DNA from: Rhodospirillaceae bacterium
GTDB taxonomy: Bacteria; Pseudomonadota; Alphaproteobacteria; UBA8366
Length of the DNA stretch: 64,000 nt
Assembly (NCBI GenBank): GCA_002716125.1
Contig: PAZH01000034.1
Coordinates: 1-64,000 of the forward strand
Direction: 5' to 3'
Within the stretch, counting starts at the first letter, position 1; every line of letters starts with the position of its first letter. Position numbers and translations under genes: made by a program. Of the stretch, positions 38,284 through 47,743 are shown in pieces. The notes beneath the pieces were generated by a model. The model ran no database searches. It was given only the letters and a program-made list of their open reading frames with translations, and was not told where the DNA came from.

Positions 38284-39342
38284 CTAGCCGCCCAGCTCGC
38301 GGAGTTTCCTGATGGCTTCGTCATCCCCTTGCGCCGCCGCTTCCGCATACCAATGCCGCGCTCGGCTCAAGTCTTGATCGACACCCCAACCCTGTTCGTA
38401 CATTCGAGCGAGGTTAATCTGGGCGGCGACATGACCTTGGTCCGCCGCTTTTCGGAACCACGCTGCGGCCTGTACTTCGTTCCGAGGTACACCGAGACCG
38501 TCGCCATACATGACGGCAATGTATAACTGCGCCACCGCTAGCCCTTGCCGTGCAGCCGCCTCATAGTAATAGGCCGCACGCGCCAAATCTTGGGGAACAC
38601 CCCGGCCGTTGTGATACGCGGATGCGAGCTCGAATTGCGCCCGCGAATACCCGCGCCGGGCCGCTTTTCGCCACCAATGCGTCGCTAACTTGAGATGCGA
38701 CTTCATCCCCTGCGTGGCAGCGTAAAGGTTCCCCAGGCGCCATTGGGCAATCGCTTCACCTTGCTCGGCGGCGCGCCGATAAAAAACCTTTGCCGCATGC
38801 CGGTCCGCTTCGACGCCCTTCCCGGCCTGATACATTTCTCCAAGACGGCGCTGAGCAATGGCATCTCCGAGCGCCGCCGCTTCGCGAAACCAATTGACGG
38901 CACCTCTAAGGTCCACCGCGCCGCCCCAGCCGTCCAACAGCATGCCCGCGAGCAATCGCTGAGCATCAGCCTCTCCTTGTTCCGCAGCGCGACGATACAG
39001 ATCGAGGGCTTTTTTATCGTCGGGCGGTACGCCGTCACCGATCTCGAACATTCGCCCTAAAACGGATTGCGCCCGCGGCAGCTCTTGGTCGGCCGCAAGA
39101 CCCAGCCATTTCACGGCTTTTGCGGGTGTCTTTGGAACGCCGACCCCTCGACGGTAGACAAGTCCCATCGCCAGTTGCGCCTCTGCGTCGCCGGCCGCTG
39201 CCTGTTCGCGCCAAATCGCCACCGCCGTCGCGTAATTCTCGGATGCGAAGGCGTCTTTTCCGGCATCGAACCCGTACTCATCGGCATAGCCGGACCACGG
39301 CAGCATCGACGCAAATATCAGCAGTTTTATCCAATTACGCAT
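38284..39342 (-). CDS. Exported Sel1-repeat (SLR) protein
   Basis: The 352-aa protein has a signal peptide (MRNWIKLLIFASMLPWSGYA) followed by about eight consecutive Sel1-like repeats of roughly 36 residues, each carrying an A-x-A-Q-x-x-L/I-G/A core (AEAQLAMGL, PRAQSVLGR, ADAQRLLAG, AIAQRRLGE, AIAQWRLGN, SRAQFELAS, AVAQLYIAV, VAAQINLAR) plus a partial ninth. Such solenoids are periplasmic protein-binding scaffolds. The function here is unknown. I use the ATG at 39342 because the signal peptide starts there. Confidence 0.9.
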   Translation of the reverse strand: MRNWIKLLIFASMLPWSGYADEYGFDAGKDAFASENYATAVAIWREQAAAGDAEAQLAMGLVYRRGVGVPKTPAKAVKWLGLAADQELPRAQSVLGRMFEIGDGVPPDDKKALDLYRRAAEQGEADAQRLLAGMLLDGWGGAVDLRGAVNWFREAAALGDAIAQRRLGEMYQAGKGVEADRHAAKVFYRRAAEQGEAIAQWRLGNLYAATQGMKSHLKLATHWWRKAARRGYSRAQFELASAYHNGRGVPQDLARAAYYYEAAARQGLAVAQLYIAVMYGDGLGVPRNEVQAAAWFRKAADQGHVAAQINLARMYEQGWGVDQDLSRARHWYAEAAAQGDDEAIRKLRELGG

Positions 39343-39440
39343 CAAGGGAATACCGGGCAAAATGCTTGAAAACTATCTTCCCACCCGCCACCTATCGAAG
39401 CAATGCAGGTTGATGTTCATTCAGCGAATATGAGCGTTTT

Positions 39441-40100
39441 ATGAAGCTGCATGCGGATTTTTCGAAGCGCGTTGAGATAAACACGAACGATATGGAATGG
39501 ATCGCTTCGCCCGCCGGCGGCGTCGACCGCAAGATGTTGGACCGGATTGGCGATGAGAAAGCACGTGCGACATCTATCGTCCGATACGCAGCGGACAGTG
39601 CCTTTCCCGAACACGAGCACCCGCTTGGCGAAGAATTTTATGTCCTGGAGGGTGTTTTCTCCGACGAACTCGGCGATTATCCCGCCGGAACCTACGTTCG
39701 GAATCCCGACGGTACACGGCATTCACCGTTCAGCAAGGACGGTTGTACGATTCTTGTGAAACTCCGTCAGTTCGAACAAACCGACGATCGGCATTTCTCG
39801 ATCAACACGGCGACAGCCGATTGGGAACCACGCGGCTTGCCGGGATTGAGCGTCATACATCTTCATGAACATGAAACGGAGACGGTCAGGTTGGTGAAGT
39901 TCGATCCCGGTGCCAGAGTTGAGGACGACCCGCATCCGGGCGGCGAGGAACTCCTCGTGCTCGAAGGCATACTCAACGATGAGCACGGAAGCTATCCAGC
40001 GGGAACATGGCTGCGTCAGCCGGACGGCAGCCGTCATTCGCCGTGGAGCGACGACGGTTGCGTCCTATGGGTAAAACGAGGGCATCTACCGCCCGCCTGA
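39441..40100 (+). CDS. Double ChrR-like cupin protein
   Basis: The 219-aa protein has two tandem cupin domains of the ChrR type. The first carries FPEHEHPLGEEFYVLEG and PAGTYVRNPDGTRHSPFS. The second carries DPHPGGEELLVLEG and PAGTWLRQPDGSRHSPWS. Each has the His/Glu/His metal pattern, with HEH-E in the first and one less His in the second. There is no sigma-binding domain, so it is not a full ChrR anti-sigma factor. Quercetinase-like or sensor roles are possible. Confidence 0.85.
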   Translation: MKLHADFSKRVEINTNDMEWIASPAGGVDRKMLDRIGDEKARATSIVRYAADSAFPEHEHPLGEEFYVLEGVFSDELGDYPAGTYVRNPDGTRHSPFSKDGCTILVKLRQFEQTDDRHFSINTATADWEPRGLPGLSVIHLHEHETETVRLVKFDPGARVEDDPHPGGEELLVLEGILNDEHGSYPAGTWLRQPDGSRHSPWSDDGCVLWVKRGHLPPA

Positions 40101-40102
40101 AG

Positions 40103-40810
40103 CTAGAGCAGCGCCGGCTGCGTTTCCGGGTCTGCGACCAAGGAGCGCCTTCCAACCGCGTGTACCGCGCCCCGTCTGAGGGCATACACGATGAGGTCCC
40201 GCCCCAGGATCGGCTTTAACGCGCTGTCGAGGACATTCAAACCGCCGGTATATGTGCCAAATGCGGGCAGGACCAATCGTCGGCCGTCGGTCGCAAAACA
40301 TCGACAGGATAGCGTGCGCCCCCGCGATTTGACCCGCGCCTTCGGGTGAAAATGTCCCGACACTTCACCCACTGCAAGGCCTTCTTCGGCTTCGTGCCGA
40401 AAACACAGTCGTCCGAGACGCACTTCGTCGGCGACCTGTCCACCCAGCCACGTCGGCATCGTCGGATCGTGATTACCCGCGATCCAAATCCATTCATATC
40501 GGCGGGTAAACGCGGACAATCGCGCCGCATCGCTTTCATGCATTCTGTCGCCGGCCCCGAGATCGTGGAAACTGTCGCCGAGACAAAGAACGGTTCGGGG
40601 TTGATGGCGCGCCATGAGCGTTTCGAGCCGGTCGAGCGTCGAACGGCTGTCATACGGCGGGAGAAACGTCCCCATCGCCCCATAGGCCGAACCTTTCTCG
40701 AAATGGAGATCCGCGACGACGAGCAGCTCCCGTTCGGGCCAAATTAGGGCCGCATCGGCGTCCGCGACGAGGTTCTCGCCCTGAAATTGGAATTCATACG
40801 TCCCGCTCAT
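40103..40810 (-). CDS. pdeM: Ligase-associated metallophosphoesterase PdeM
   Basis: The 235-aa calcineurin-like phosphoesterase belongs to the ligase-associated DNA damage response set. Metal motifs are VADLHFEKG, LGDSFHDLG, GNHDP and GHFHPKA. Its start overlaps the helicase stop by ATGA (40807-40810), so the two are translated together. The partner exonuclease and ligase are transcribed in the other direction from 43314. It should process DNA ends for the ligase. Confidence 0.93.
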   Translation of the reverse strand: MSGTYEFQFQGENLVADADAALIWPERELLVVADLHFEKGSAYGAMGTFLPPYDSRSTLDRLETLMARHQPRTVLCLGDSFHDLGAGDRMHESDAARLSAFTRRYEWIWIAGNHDPTMPTWLGGQVADEVRLGRLCFRHEAEEGLAVGEVSGHFHPKARVKSRGRTLSCRCFATDGRRLVLPAFGTYTGGLNVLDSALKPILGRDLIVYALRRGAVHAVGRRSLVADPETQPALL

Positions 40811-43245
40811 GACCGTCGTGTCGCCTCCGCGATCAATTCTTCCGCTGCTTCGCCCAGTAATTGATCATCAGCGGACCCATCAACCCGCTCTTTTCCGATC
40901 TCCAGCAAGACCGGCACCGCAAGAGGTGACACCCGGTCCAGTTTACGATGCCGGATGCGGCCTTTTGCTCGTTTCAACATATCGCCAAGGCGGCGAATAT
41001 CCGTGAGTCCCTTTGCCGCATCTCGCCGTGTCGCCCGCAACAAAATGTGGTCCGGTTCATGCTGGCGCAGCGTGTCGTAAATCAAGTCCGAGCTGAAAGT
41101 GACCTGGCGTCCCGTTTTCTTCTTGCCGGGATAGTTCCGTTCGATCAGCCCTGCAATGACGGAAACATTGCGGAATGTCCGCTTCAACATCGAAGAATCG
41201 TCCATCCAAGCCTCGAGATCGTCGCCCAGCATGTCCTCGTCGAACAAGGCATCGATATCTTTCACTTCGTTGAGACTCCAAACGGCAATAACGTAGTCCG
41301 TCGCAACGAATCCGACGGGTGCGTATCCCGCGCGCTCCATCCGCCGCGTCAACAACATACCAAGCGTCTGATGCGCGTTTCGCCCCTCGAAACAATATGC
41401 CACCAGGAATTCCCGCTGACCGCGCTGAAACGTCTCGACCAAAAGCTCATCTGCCCTGGGGAGGTCGGACCGATAGCGCTGTAACTGCAGCCATTCCCGA
41501 ACCTGCGCCGGTAGATCGGCCCAGCGGCCGGGATCGGCAAGCATGGCCCGTACGCGTTCCGCCAAATGGGTGGTCAGCGGCAACCGTCCGCCGACATAGG
41601 CTGGAATCTTGGGCTCCGCGCCGGGAGCCGGGCTCGCGATCAAGGTCTGCTCGCGAATACCTTCAAATCGCAACATACGTCCCGCAAAGATGAAGGAGTC
41701 GCCCGGCTCTAGCCCCATGGCGAAATACTCTTCGACTTCGCCTAAAACCCGCCCGCGCCGGATACGAACCTTCAGAGTCTCCGCTTCGACAATCGTGCCG
41801 ATATTCATCCGCAACAGCTGCACCGCCCGGCGCGAACGCGTTCGGTACGTACCGTCGTCCAAGCGATGCAATCGACGCCATCTTTCATACGTACGCAAGG
41901 CATAACCGCCGTGATCCACAAAATTTACTACATCATTGAAATCATTATGTGAAAGTGATGCGTACGGTGAGGATTCACATATCTCTTCATACAGAAGATC
42001 CGGATTAAACGCACCGGCGCAAGCGACAATCATCACGTGCTGCGCCAAAACATCGAGACCGCCTTCGCTCGGCGGATCGCCGTCGAGCGAGTGATCGTAA
42101 ACGGCCTCTAAAGCCGCCCGGCACTCCAAGACCTCGAACCGATTACCGGGAACGAGGATCGCGCGGCTCGGTGTATCGAGGCGGTGTCCGGAACGGCCCA
42201 TTCGTTGAATGAGCCGGCTCACCCCTTTCGGCGCCCCCATTTGCACCACAAGGTCGACTTCAGCCCAATCGATACCGAGATCCAGCGAAGAGGTCGCCAC
42301 GACAGCGCGCAGTTTACCCGCTGCCATCGCCGCTTCGACTTTACGTCGGTTTTCCCGCGAAAGACTCCCGTGATGTAACGCAATCGGAAGGTTTTCGGTG
42401 TTCAAGCGCCATAATTCTTGGAAAACGATTTCCGACAATCCGCGCGTATTGACGAAAACGATGGTTGTCTGCGCTTTTTTGATCTCTTCGTAGACTTCGG
42501 CCAGTGCATGAACGCCGGAATGCCCGGACCAAGGCATCTCCGCCTTCGTCGTCAGTATGGAGACGCGCCCCTCGGCACCGCCGCCGCCTTCAATGCGCCG
42601 GACTTTGTCAGGATCGGCGCCCGGTGCCAGCCACGCCGCGAGGGCCTCCGGCCAGGCAACCGTCGCGGAAAGCCCGACACGACGGCATCCCGGGGCCAAC
42701 GCGTTAAGGCGCGACAAACACAACGCCATTTGATCACCGCGCTTATTATCTGCCATTGCATGTATTTCATCGACGATTACAGTCCTTAAGTGACAGAAAT
42801 ATCGATGTGAATCCGGATAGCTCAGCAACAGCGCAAGCGATTCGGGCGTTGTCAGCAACATATCCGGTGGATCGAAACGTTGGCGCTGGCGCTTGTGCTG
42901 CGGCGTGTCGCCGGTTCGCGTTTCGATACGGATCGGCAGGCCCATTTCCGCGACAGGAATCGTTAGATTACGTTCCACATCGACCGCCAACGCCTTCAGA
43001 GGCGAAACGTAGAGGGTATGGAGCCCCGCCGCACCGTTCTCCGCAATATCCATGAGCGAGGGCAGGAAACCCGCCAAGGTCTTTCCGCCCCCCGTCGGAG
43101 CGATGAGGAGCGCATCCGCCCCGTCCTTCGCCGCGCGGATCATCTCCAGTTGATGCGGATGCGGCTGCCAGTTTCGGGCGGCAAACCATTTGGCGAAGGC
43201 CGCAGGTAAGGCCGGTCGGTCAATTTCGGTCGCCGCTGCCATCAT
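40807..43245 (-). CDS. Ligase-associated DEXH-box (Lhr-type) DNA helicase
   Basis: The 812-aa superfamily 2 helicase is of the ligase-associated Lhr type. Walker A is APTGGGKTLAGFL, the DEXH box is VDEIHAMADNKRGDQ, and motif III is GLSATV. VATSSLDLGIDWAEVDLVVQ and IQRMGRSGHR complete the core, and the Lhr C-terminal domains follow. I set the start at the ATG at 43245. The frame is open to 43308, but that would overlap the upstream region of the divergent exonuclease gene at 43314 and adds sequence unlike the family. Confidence 0.94.
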   Translation of the reverse strand: MMAAATEIDRPALPAAFAKWFAARNWQPHPHQLEMIRAAKDGADALLIAPTGGGKTLAGFLPSLMDIAENGAAGLHTLYVSPLKALAVDVERNLTIPVAEMGLPIRIETRTGDTPQHKRQRQRFDPPDMLLTTPESLALLLSYPDSHRYFCHLRTVIVDEIHAMADNKRGDQMALCLSRLNALAPGCRRVGLSATVAWPEALAAWLAPGADPDKVRRIEGGGGAEGRVSILTTKAEMPWSGHSGVHALAEVYEEIKKAQTTIVFVNTRGLSEIVFQELWRLNTENLPIALHHGSLSRENRRKVEAAMAAGKLRAVVATSSLDLGIDWAEVDLVVQMGAPKGVSRLIQRMGRSGHRLDTPSRAILVPGNRFEVLECRAALEAVYDHSLDGDPPSEGGLDVLAQHVMIVACAGAFNPDLLYEEICESSPYASLSHNDFNDVVNFVDHGGYALRTYERWRRLHRLDDGTYRTRSRRAVQLLRMNIGTIVEAETLKVRIRRGRVLGEVEEYFAMGLEPGDSFIFAGRMLRFEGIREQTLIASPAPGAEPKIPAYVGGRLPLTTHLAERVRAMLADPGRWADLPAQVREWLQLQRYRSDLPRADELLVETFQRGQREFLVAYCFEGRNAHQTLGMLLTRRMERAGYAPVGFVATDYVIAVWSLNEVKDIDALFDEDMLGDDLEAWMDDSSMLKRTFRNVSVIAGLIERNYPGKKKTGRQVTFSSDLIYDTLRQHEPDHILLRATRRDAAKGLTDIRRLGDMLKRAKGRIRHRKLDRVSPLAVPVLLEIGKERVDGSADDQLLGEAAEELIAEATRRS

Positions 43246-43313
43246 CAGCCGGAGGTCGCCTTGCAATTCGTTCCCGTCCTCACCACAATATGAACAAATA
43301 AGGAACATGCAAG

Positions 43314-44321
43314 ATGCCGAAACCCGAATCTTGGCTGAAAGTCACGCCAAAGGGCCTCTATTGCGTGCCGGGCGACTTCTTTATCGATCCGCACTCGGGT
43401 GTCAATCGGGCCATTGTGACGCACGGCCATGGCGATCATGCTCGCCCGGGACACCGTTCGACGCTGGCAACGGCAGAAACCCTCGCCATTTCCGCCCTCC
43501 GCATGGGGGAGCGAGCATGGAAGCAAACGCAAGCGATAGCGTATCAAGAAAGGATTCGCCTGGGCGATGTAGAGGTCGAGCTTTTCCCGGCGGGCCACGT
43601 TTTGGGCAGTGTACAGGTCGCAATGGAGTATAAGGGAAGCCGAATAGTGGTCTCCGGCGACTACAAACGCCGACCTGACCCCACCTGCGCCCCTTTCGAA
43701 GTCGTGCCCTGCGACGTTTTTATTACCGAAGCGACATTCGCCCTACCGGTCTTCCGTCACCCGGACGACCGGGGTGAAATCGCGAAATTGCTCACATCCG
43801 TCGCCCGAAACCCGGACCGAACGCATCTTGTCGGCGTTTATGCGCTCGGCAAAGCGCAAAGAGTGATGTCCTTGTTGCGCGCCGCCGGCTACGACCAACC
43901 GATCTACGTACATGGCGCGTTGGCGGGGTTGTCGGAACTCTATCACACGTTCGGTATCGATCTTGGAGAGCTTCGTAATGTGACCCCGGACAATAAGCAG
44001 GATCTCTCGGGGGCCATCGTGCTGGCACCGCCGGGCGCGACGAACGATCGATGGTCTCGCGGGTTTACCGACCCCTTGGTGTCGTTCGCGTCCGGTTGGA
44101 TGCGTATTCGTCAGCGCGCCCGCCAACGCGGGGTCGAATTGCCGCTGATCCTCTCGGACCATGCAGATTGGGATGAGTTAGCGGATACCATCGAAGCGGT
44201 CGGCGCGGCTGAAATTTGGGTCACACATGGCCGTGAGGACGCGCTTGTCCATTATGCCGGGACAAAGGGTATCCGCGCTCGCGCGCTTTCCATGATCGGA
44301 TATGACGAGGAAGACGAATGA
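43314..44321 (+). CDS. Ligase-associated MBL-fold DNA exonuclease
   Basis: The 335-aa metallo-beta-lactamase / beta-CASP-like nuclease is the exonuclease of the ligase-associated repair set. THGHGDHARPGH is the HxHxDH metal motif. FPAGHVLGSVQV, VVSGDYKRRPDPTCAPFE and LSDHADWDEL are the later motifs shared with SNM1/CPSF-type proteins. AAGGA lies 9 bases upstream. It overlaps the ligase start by ATGA (44318-44321). Confidence 0.94.
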   Translation: MPKPESWLKVTPKGLYCVPGDFFIDPHSGVNRAIVTHGHGDHARPGHRSTLATAETLAISALRMGERAWKQTQAIAYQERIRLGDVEVELFPAGHVLGSVQVAMEYKGSRIVVSGDYKRRPDPTCAPFEVVPCDVFITEATFALPVFRHPDDRGEIAKLLTSVARNPDRTHLVGVYALGKAQRVMSLLRAAGYDQPIYVHGALAGLSELYHTFGIDLGELRNVTPDNKQDLSGAIVLAPPGATNDRWSRGFTDPLVSFASGWMRIRQRARQRGVELPLILSDHADWDELADTIEAVGAAEIWVTHGREDALVHYAGTKGIRARALSMIGYDEEDE

Positions 44322-45916
44322 AGGCCTTCGCCGACCTCTTGGATAACCTTGTTCACACACCGCAGCGGAACGGCAAAATTCGACTTTTGCTCGATTATTT
44401 CGATACCGTTTCTAACCCAGATCGAGGTTGGACTCTGGCGATTCTGACCGGCGAGCTCAAACTTCCCAGTATGAAAGCGGCGATGATCCGCGAGTTGATC
44501 GCCGAGCGGGTCGATCCCACCCTTTTTGAACTCTCTTATGATTACGTCGGCGACCTAGCGGAAACGGTTTCATTATTGTGGCCAAATGGATCACAATGCA
44601 CTGATAATAAATCACTTTCATACATTATAACGGAACTGCAACATACGAGCCGAAAAGATATTCCTTTGCGGGTTGCAGATACGCTGGACGGCCTCATGAT
44701 CTCAGAGAGGTTCGCCTATTTGAAACTCATTTTGGGCGGATTGCGTGTCGGCGTTTCTACGCGCTTGGCAAAAGTTGCACTTGCGGAATTTGGGCAGAAG
44801 CCAGTCTCGGAAATCGAAGAATTATGGTTCGGACTTGAGGCACCGTACGAAGATCTATTTGACTGGCTCGAAGATAAATCGCCACCGCCGCAAATTGACC
44901 AATCGTTGGTCTTCCGACCGATGATGCTGGCCCATCCAATTAACTACGAAGAGCTATTAAATCTACATCCGAGTGATTTCGTTGCGGAATGGAAATGGGA
45001 TGGGATTCGGGCCTTGCTGGTCGCGGACGGGACGGATCGGCGGCTCTATTCGCGGACCGGCGACGATATCAGCCGGGCATTCCCGGATATCCTAGAATCC
45101 GCCACGTTCGACGGTGTCGTGGACGGTGAACTACTGGTCGCGCACAACGGAATCGCCGCGCCCTTTGCCGAACTGCAGAAGCGCCTGGGCCGAAAGACGG
45201 CGACAAAAAAGCTACTCGCTGCACATCCTGCGCATTTCCGCGCCTATGATCTCCTTTTCGATCAAGGTGAAGACCTACGGTCCGCATCATTGGATGTTCG
45301 CAGAAAACGGCTCGAACGTTGGGCAAGCCAGCGATCCGAAGCCAATACCGACATTTCACCATTGGTGTCCTTTACCGATTGGAAGCAGCTTGCCGATATT
45401 CGCGACGGCACTCGAGCGGCCGGGATCGAAGGACTTATGCTCAAAAGGCGCGACAGCGCCTATGTTGCCGGCCGGCCGAAGGGACCTTGGTTCAAATGGA
45501 AACGCGATCCGCTCATCGCAGACTGCGTTCTAATGTACGCGCAACGCGGCCATGGCAAACGATCGTCCTACTACTCCGACTATACGTTCGGCTGCTGGCG
45601 CGCGTCGAAGGCGGGCGCGGACGAGCTCGTGCCGGTCGGCAAGGCCTATTCGGGTTTCACCAACGAGGAGCTGGTCGAATTGGACCGTTGGGTCCGGGCG
45701 CACGCAACGGAACGCTTCGGACCTGTCCGAGCGGTTGAAGAAGGTCTGGTCTTTGAAGTTGCATTTGACGCCGTGCAACCTTCAACGCGCCACAAATCTG
45801 GCCTTGCGATGCGATTCCCCCGCATTCACCGCATTCGATGGGACAAACCACCGCGTGAGGCCGATCGGGTCGAAACGCTCCGATCACTGATCGATCCGCC
45901 GTCCCCGGAACGCTGA
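44318..45916 (+). CDS. ATP-dependent DNA ligase of the repair cluster
   Basis: The 532-aa ligase seals nicks with ATP. The adenylated Lys is K236 in motif I EWKWDGIRA. Later motifs include DGVVDGELLVAH, EGLMLKRRDSAYVAGR and WFKWKRDP, with an oligonucleotide-binding domain at the C-terminus and the helical DNA-binding domain at residues 1-220. It is expressed with the exonuclease. The stretch at 44570-44960 is visibly more AT-rich than its surroundings, although the reading frame is intact. Confidence 0.94.
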   Translation: MKAFADLLDNLVHTPQRNGKIRLLLDYFDTVSNPDRGWTLAILTGELKLPSMKAAMIRELIAERVDPTLFELSYDYVGDLAETVSLLWPNGSQCTDNKSLSYIITELQHTSRKDIPLRVADTLDGLMISERFAYLKLILGGLRVGVSTRLAKVALAEFGQKPVSEIEELWFGLEAPYEDLFDWLEDKSPPPQIDQSLVFRPMMLAHPINYEELLNLHPSDFVAEWKWDGIRALLVADGTDRRLYSRTGDDISRAFPDILESATFDGVVDGELLVAHNGIAAPFAELQKRLGRKTATKKLLAAHPAHFRAYDLLFDQGEDLRSASLDVRRKRLERWASQRSEANTDISPLVSFTDWKQLADIRDGTRAAGIEGLMLKRRDSAYVAGRPKGPWFKWKRDPLIADCVLMYAQRGHGKRSSYYSDYTFGCWRASKAGADELVPVGKAYSGFTNEELVELDRWVRAHATERFGPVRAVEEGLVFEVAFDAVQPSTRHKSGLAMRFPRIHRIRWDKPPREADRVETLRSLIDPPSPER

Positions 45917-45918
45917 GA

Positions 45919-46728
45919 CTATCGGAACGCGCTGTAGAGCTTCCCGATCCCGATCATGTCGTTCACGAATGTGAAGTCGCCGTCCTTCATTTGCTGCGCG
46001 GCATCTACAGCGGCGGCCATTGCCACACGATAGAAGCCGGCGCCGATACTCACCCGCCGCACGCCGATCTCGGCAAGCTCCGCCAACGTTATATTTGGGT
46101 CCGCAAACCCCATCACGATATTTACGGGTGTCGAGACCGCGTCCATAACCTGTTTCATCTCAGGGATCGTTTTCAGTCCTGGCGCGTAAAGACAATCGGC
46201 ACCTGCCGCTTCAAAAGCGAGCAGTCGCTTGATGATATCGTCAATATCGCCATGCCCGAAAAGCAATCCTTCGGCGCGCGCCGTCAACATGAACGGAACC
46301 GGCAAGGACCGCACGGCTTCGACGGCGGCACGCACGCGATCGACCGTCAATTCGAACTCATAAATCGGATTGTCGCGATCCCCGGTTGCGTCCTCAATCG
46401 ACGCCCCAACGGCACCGGCTTCACAAGCGCGCGCCATTAATTTCGCAGCTTCTTCCGGATCATCCGCAAAGCAATTCTCTAAATCCGCATTGACCGGCAG
46501 ATCCGTGGCGTCGCAGATCGCCTTTAGGTTGGCCAAAATCGCGTCTGCATTCGCGACAATGTCGCCTTCGGAGCTCTTTTGACCCAAACTCGTCGATGCC
46601 AAGGCCTCAAACCCCATATGTGCGAAGTACTTAGCGCTGCCGACATCCCACGGATTGGGTAACAGCAGGGGCTGTGGGCGGGTGTGAAAGGCTTTAAAAG
46701 CTTCGGCTTTTGTTAGCTGAACCGTCAT
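45919..46728 (-). CDS. Isocitrate lyase/PEP mutase-family enzyme
   Basis: The 269-aa TIM-barrel protein is of the PEP mutase / isocitrate lyase superfamily: FHTRPQPLLLPNPWDVGSAKYFAHMGFEALASTS at the N-terminus, the metal-binding LPVNADLENCFADDPEE, GASIEDATGD and FMLTARAEGLLFG. The usual KKCGH catalytic loop of isocitrate lyase is not present, as in the oxaloacetate decarboxylase and carboxyvinyl-phosphonate branches, so C-C lyase activity on a small 2-oxo or 2-methyl acid is likely. It is divergent from the LysR gene at 46826. Confidence 0.88.
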   Translation of the reverse strand: MTVQLTKAEAFKAFHTRPQPLLLPNPWDVGSAKYFAHMGFEALASTSLGQKSSEGDIVANADAILANLKAICDATDLPVNADLENCFADDPEEAAKLMARACEAGAVGASIEDATGDRDNPIYEFELTVDRVRAAVEAVRSLPVPFMLTARAEGLLFGHGDIDDIIKRLLAFEAAGADCLYAPGLKTIPEMKQVMDAVSTPVNIVMGFADPNITLAELAEIGVRRVSIGAGFYRVAMAAAVDAAQQMKDGDFTFVNDMIGIGKLYSAFR

Positions 46729-46825
46729 CGAGCTGCTCCATCGTTTAGATTTCCGACAGATTGATGGATCGGCTATGCATCCGTCTAATGCATTATAATT
46801 TTTTTAATATAAGAAAAACTGATAA
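46729..46825. promoter_or_regulatory. Divergent AT-rich control region for lyase and LysR genes
   Basis: This 97-bp spacer contains two copies of the self-complementary hexamer ATGCAT (46775-46780 and 46788-46793) 13 bp apart, followed by an AT-only run (ATTATAATTTTTTTAATATAA). Paired sites in a LysR-divergent spacer are usual targets of the regulator, so it is a reasonable LysR binding region for the lyase gene. No consensus promoter is clear. Confidence 0.45.
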
Positions 46826-47737
46826 ATGACCTTAGATGAACTGAAGGCCTTTGTCTCTATTGCCGAGTCCGGAAGCTTCACCAATGCGTCAACCCAACTC
46901 CATCGATCCCAACCGGCCATAAGCCGGCGTATCGACTTATTGGAAGATGAATTGGGCGCACCGCTTTTTGAACGCCAGGGTCGAAATGTAATCCTGACCG
47001 CCGCCGGAGAAGCCCTGCTGCCTCATGCGCAGACCGTATTGGCTGCTGTAAGAGATGGACAAAGAGCCGTCGAAAAACTCAACGAGAATTCGAGAGAGGT
47101 TCTTTCCATCGCTGTCGTCGGAACCATCGCCGACAGCTATCTCGTCGAAGCGTTGCGTGCGTTTCAGGTCGAATAAAAAGATGCTGAAGTGGACCTTCAA
47201 ACCGCGAATAGTCTGGAAGTAAGCGATTTCGTCCGTCGGAGTGATGCGGTCATCGGACTTCGCTATCACGACGACCCCGACCCACAGCTTGAAATCACAC
47301 TGCTTGGTGCAGAACGTCGCTACGTTGTCGTCCCTTCGAACCACGCTGTGAAAAGTAGCCAAGTCAGGTCCTTGAAACCGTTCGCCGATGATCGTTGGCT
47401 CGGATTTCCGACATCGGGAAAAGCGCGCGCCTCGCTAAATGATGCACTGCTAAAGCAGTTCACGACCGATGTGGGCGTGCCGCCGCAAACCACGCTTGTC
47501 GACAGCCTTACCGCGCAAAAGCGCCTTGTCGAAGCCGGCTTCGGCATTGCCTTGATACCGAAACGGAATCTGCGCGAAGAGCTTGCCGGCGGCAAACTGA
47601 GGATTGTTGAGGTCGCGTCTTTGACGGCGCAGATACCCGTCGCACTGATTCGCCGGAAAGGAGGCGTTCGGAGTAAATCCGAAATCGCGCTCGCGGATCA
47701 TCTGTGCGAGCGTATCCCCGGAATGCTCGACTCCTGA
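46826..47737 (+). pseudogene. LysR-family regulator gene interrupted by one TAA
   Basis: The frame begins with a normal LysR helix-turn-helix (MTLDELKAFVSIAESGSFTN, LHRSQPAISRRIDLLEDELG). The effector domain starts at VLSIAVVGTIADSYLVEALRAFQVE, then codon 117 (47174-47176) is TAA. The same frame continues without shift as KDAEVDLQTANSLEVSDFVRR and runs to 47737, ending with a normal LysR C-terminal half. Total length would be 303 aa, as usual for the family. Either one substitution has inactivated it or the read is wrong. The short product could at most be a DNA-binding fragment. Confidence 0.82.
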
Positions 47738-47743
47738 CACGCT

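Noticed and set aside
47174-47176. TAA in the LysR gene as recoding
   Set aside because: TAA is not a known recoded codon in bacteria with normal use of TAA elsewhere; many genes here end in TAA.
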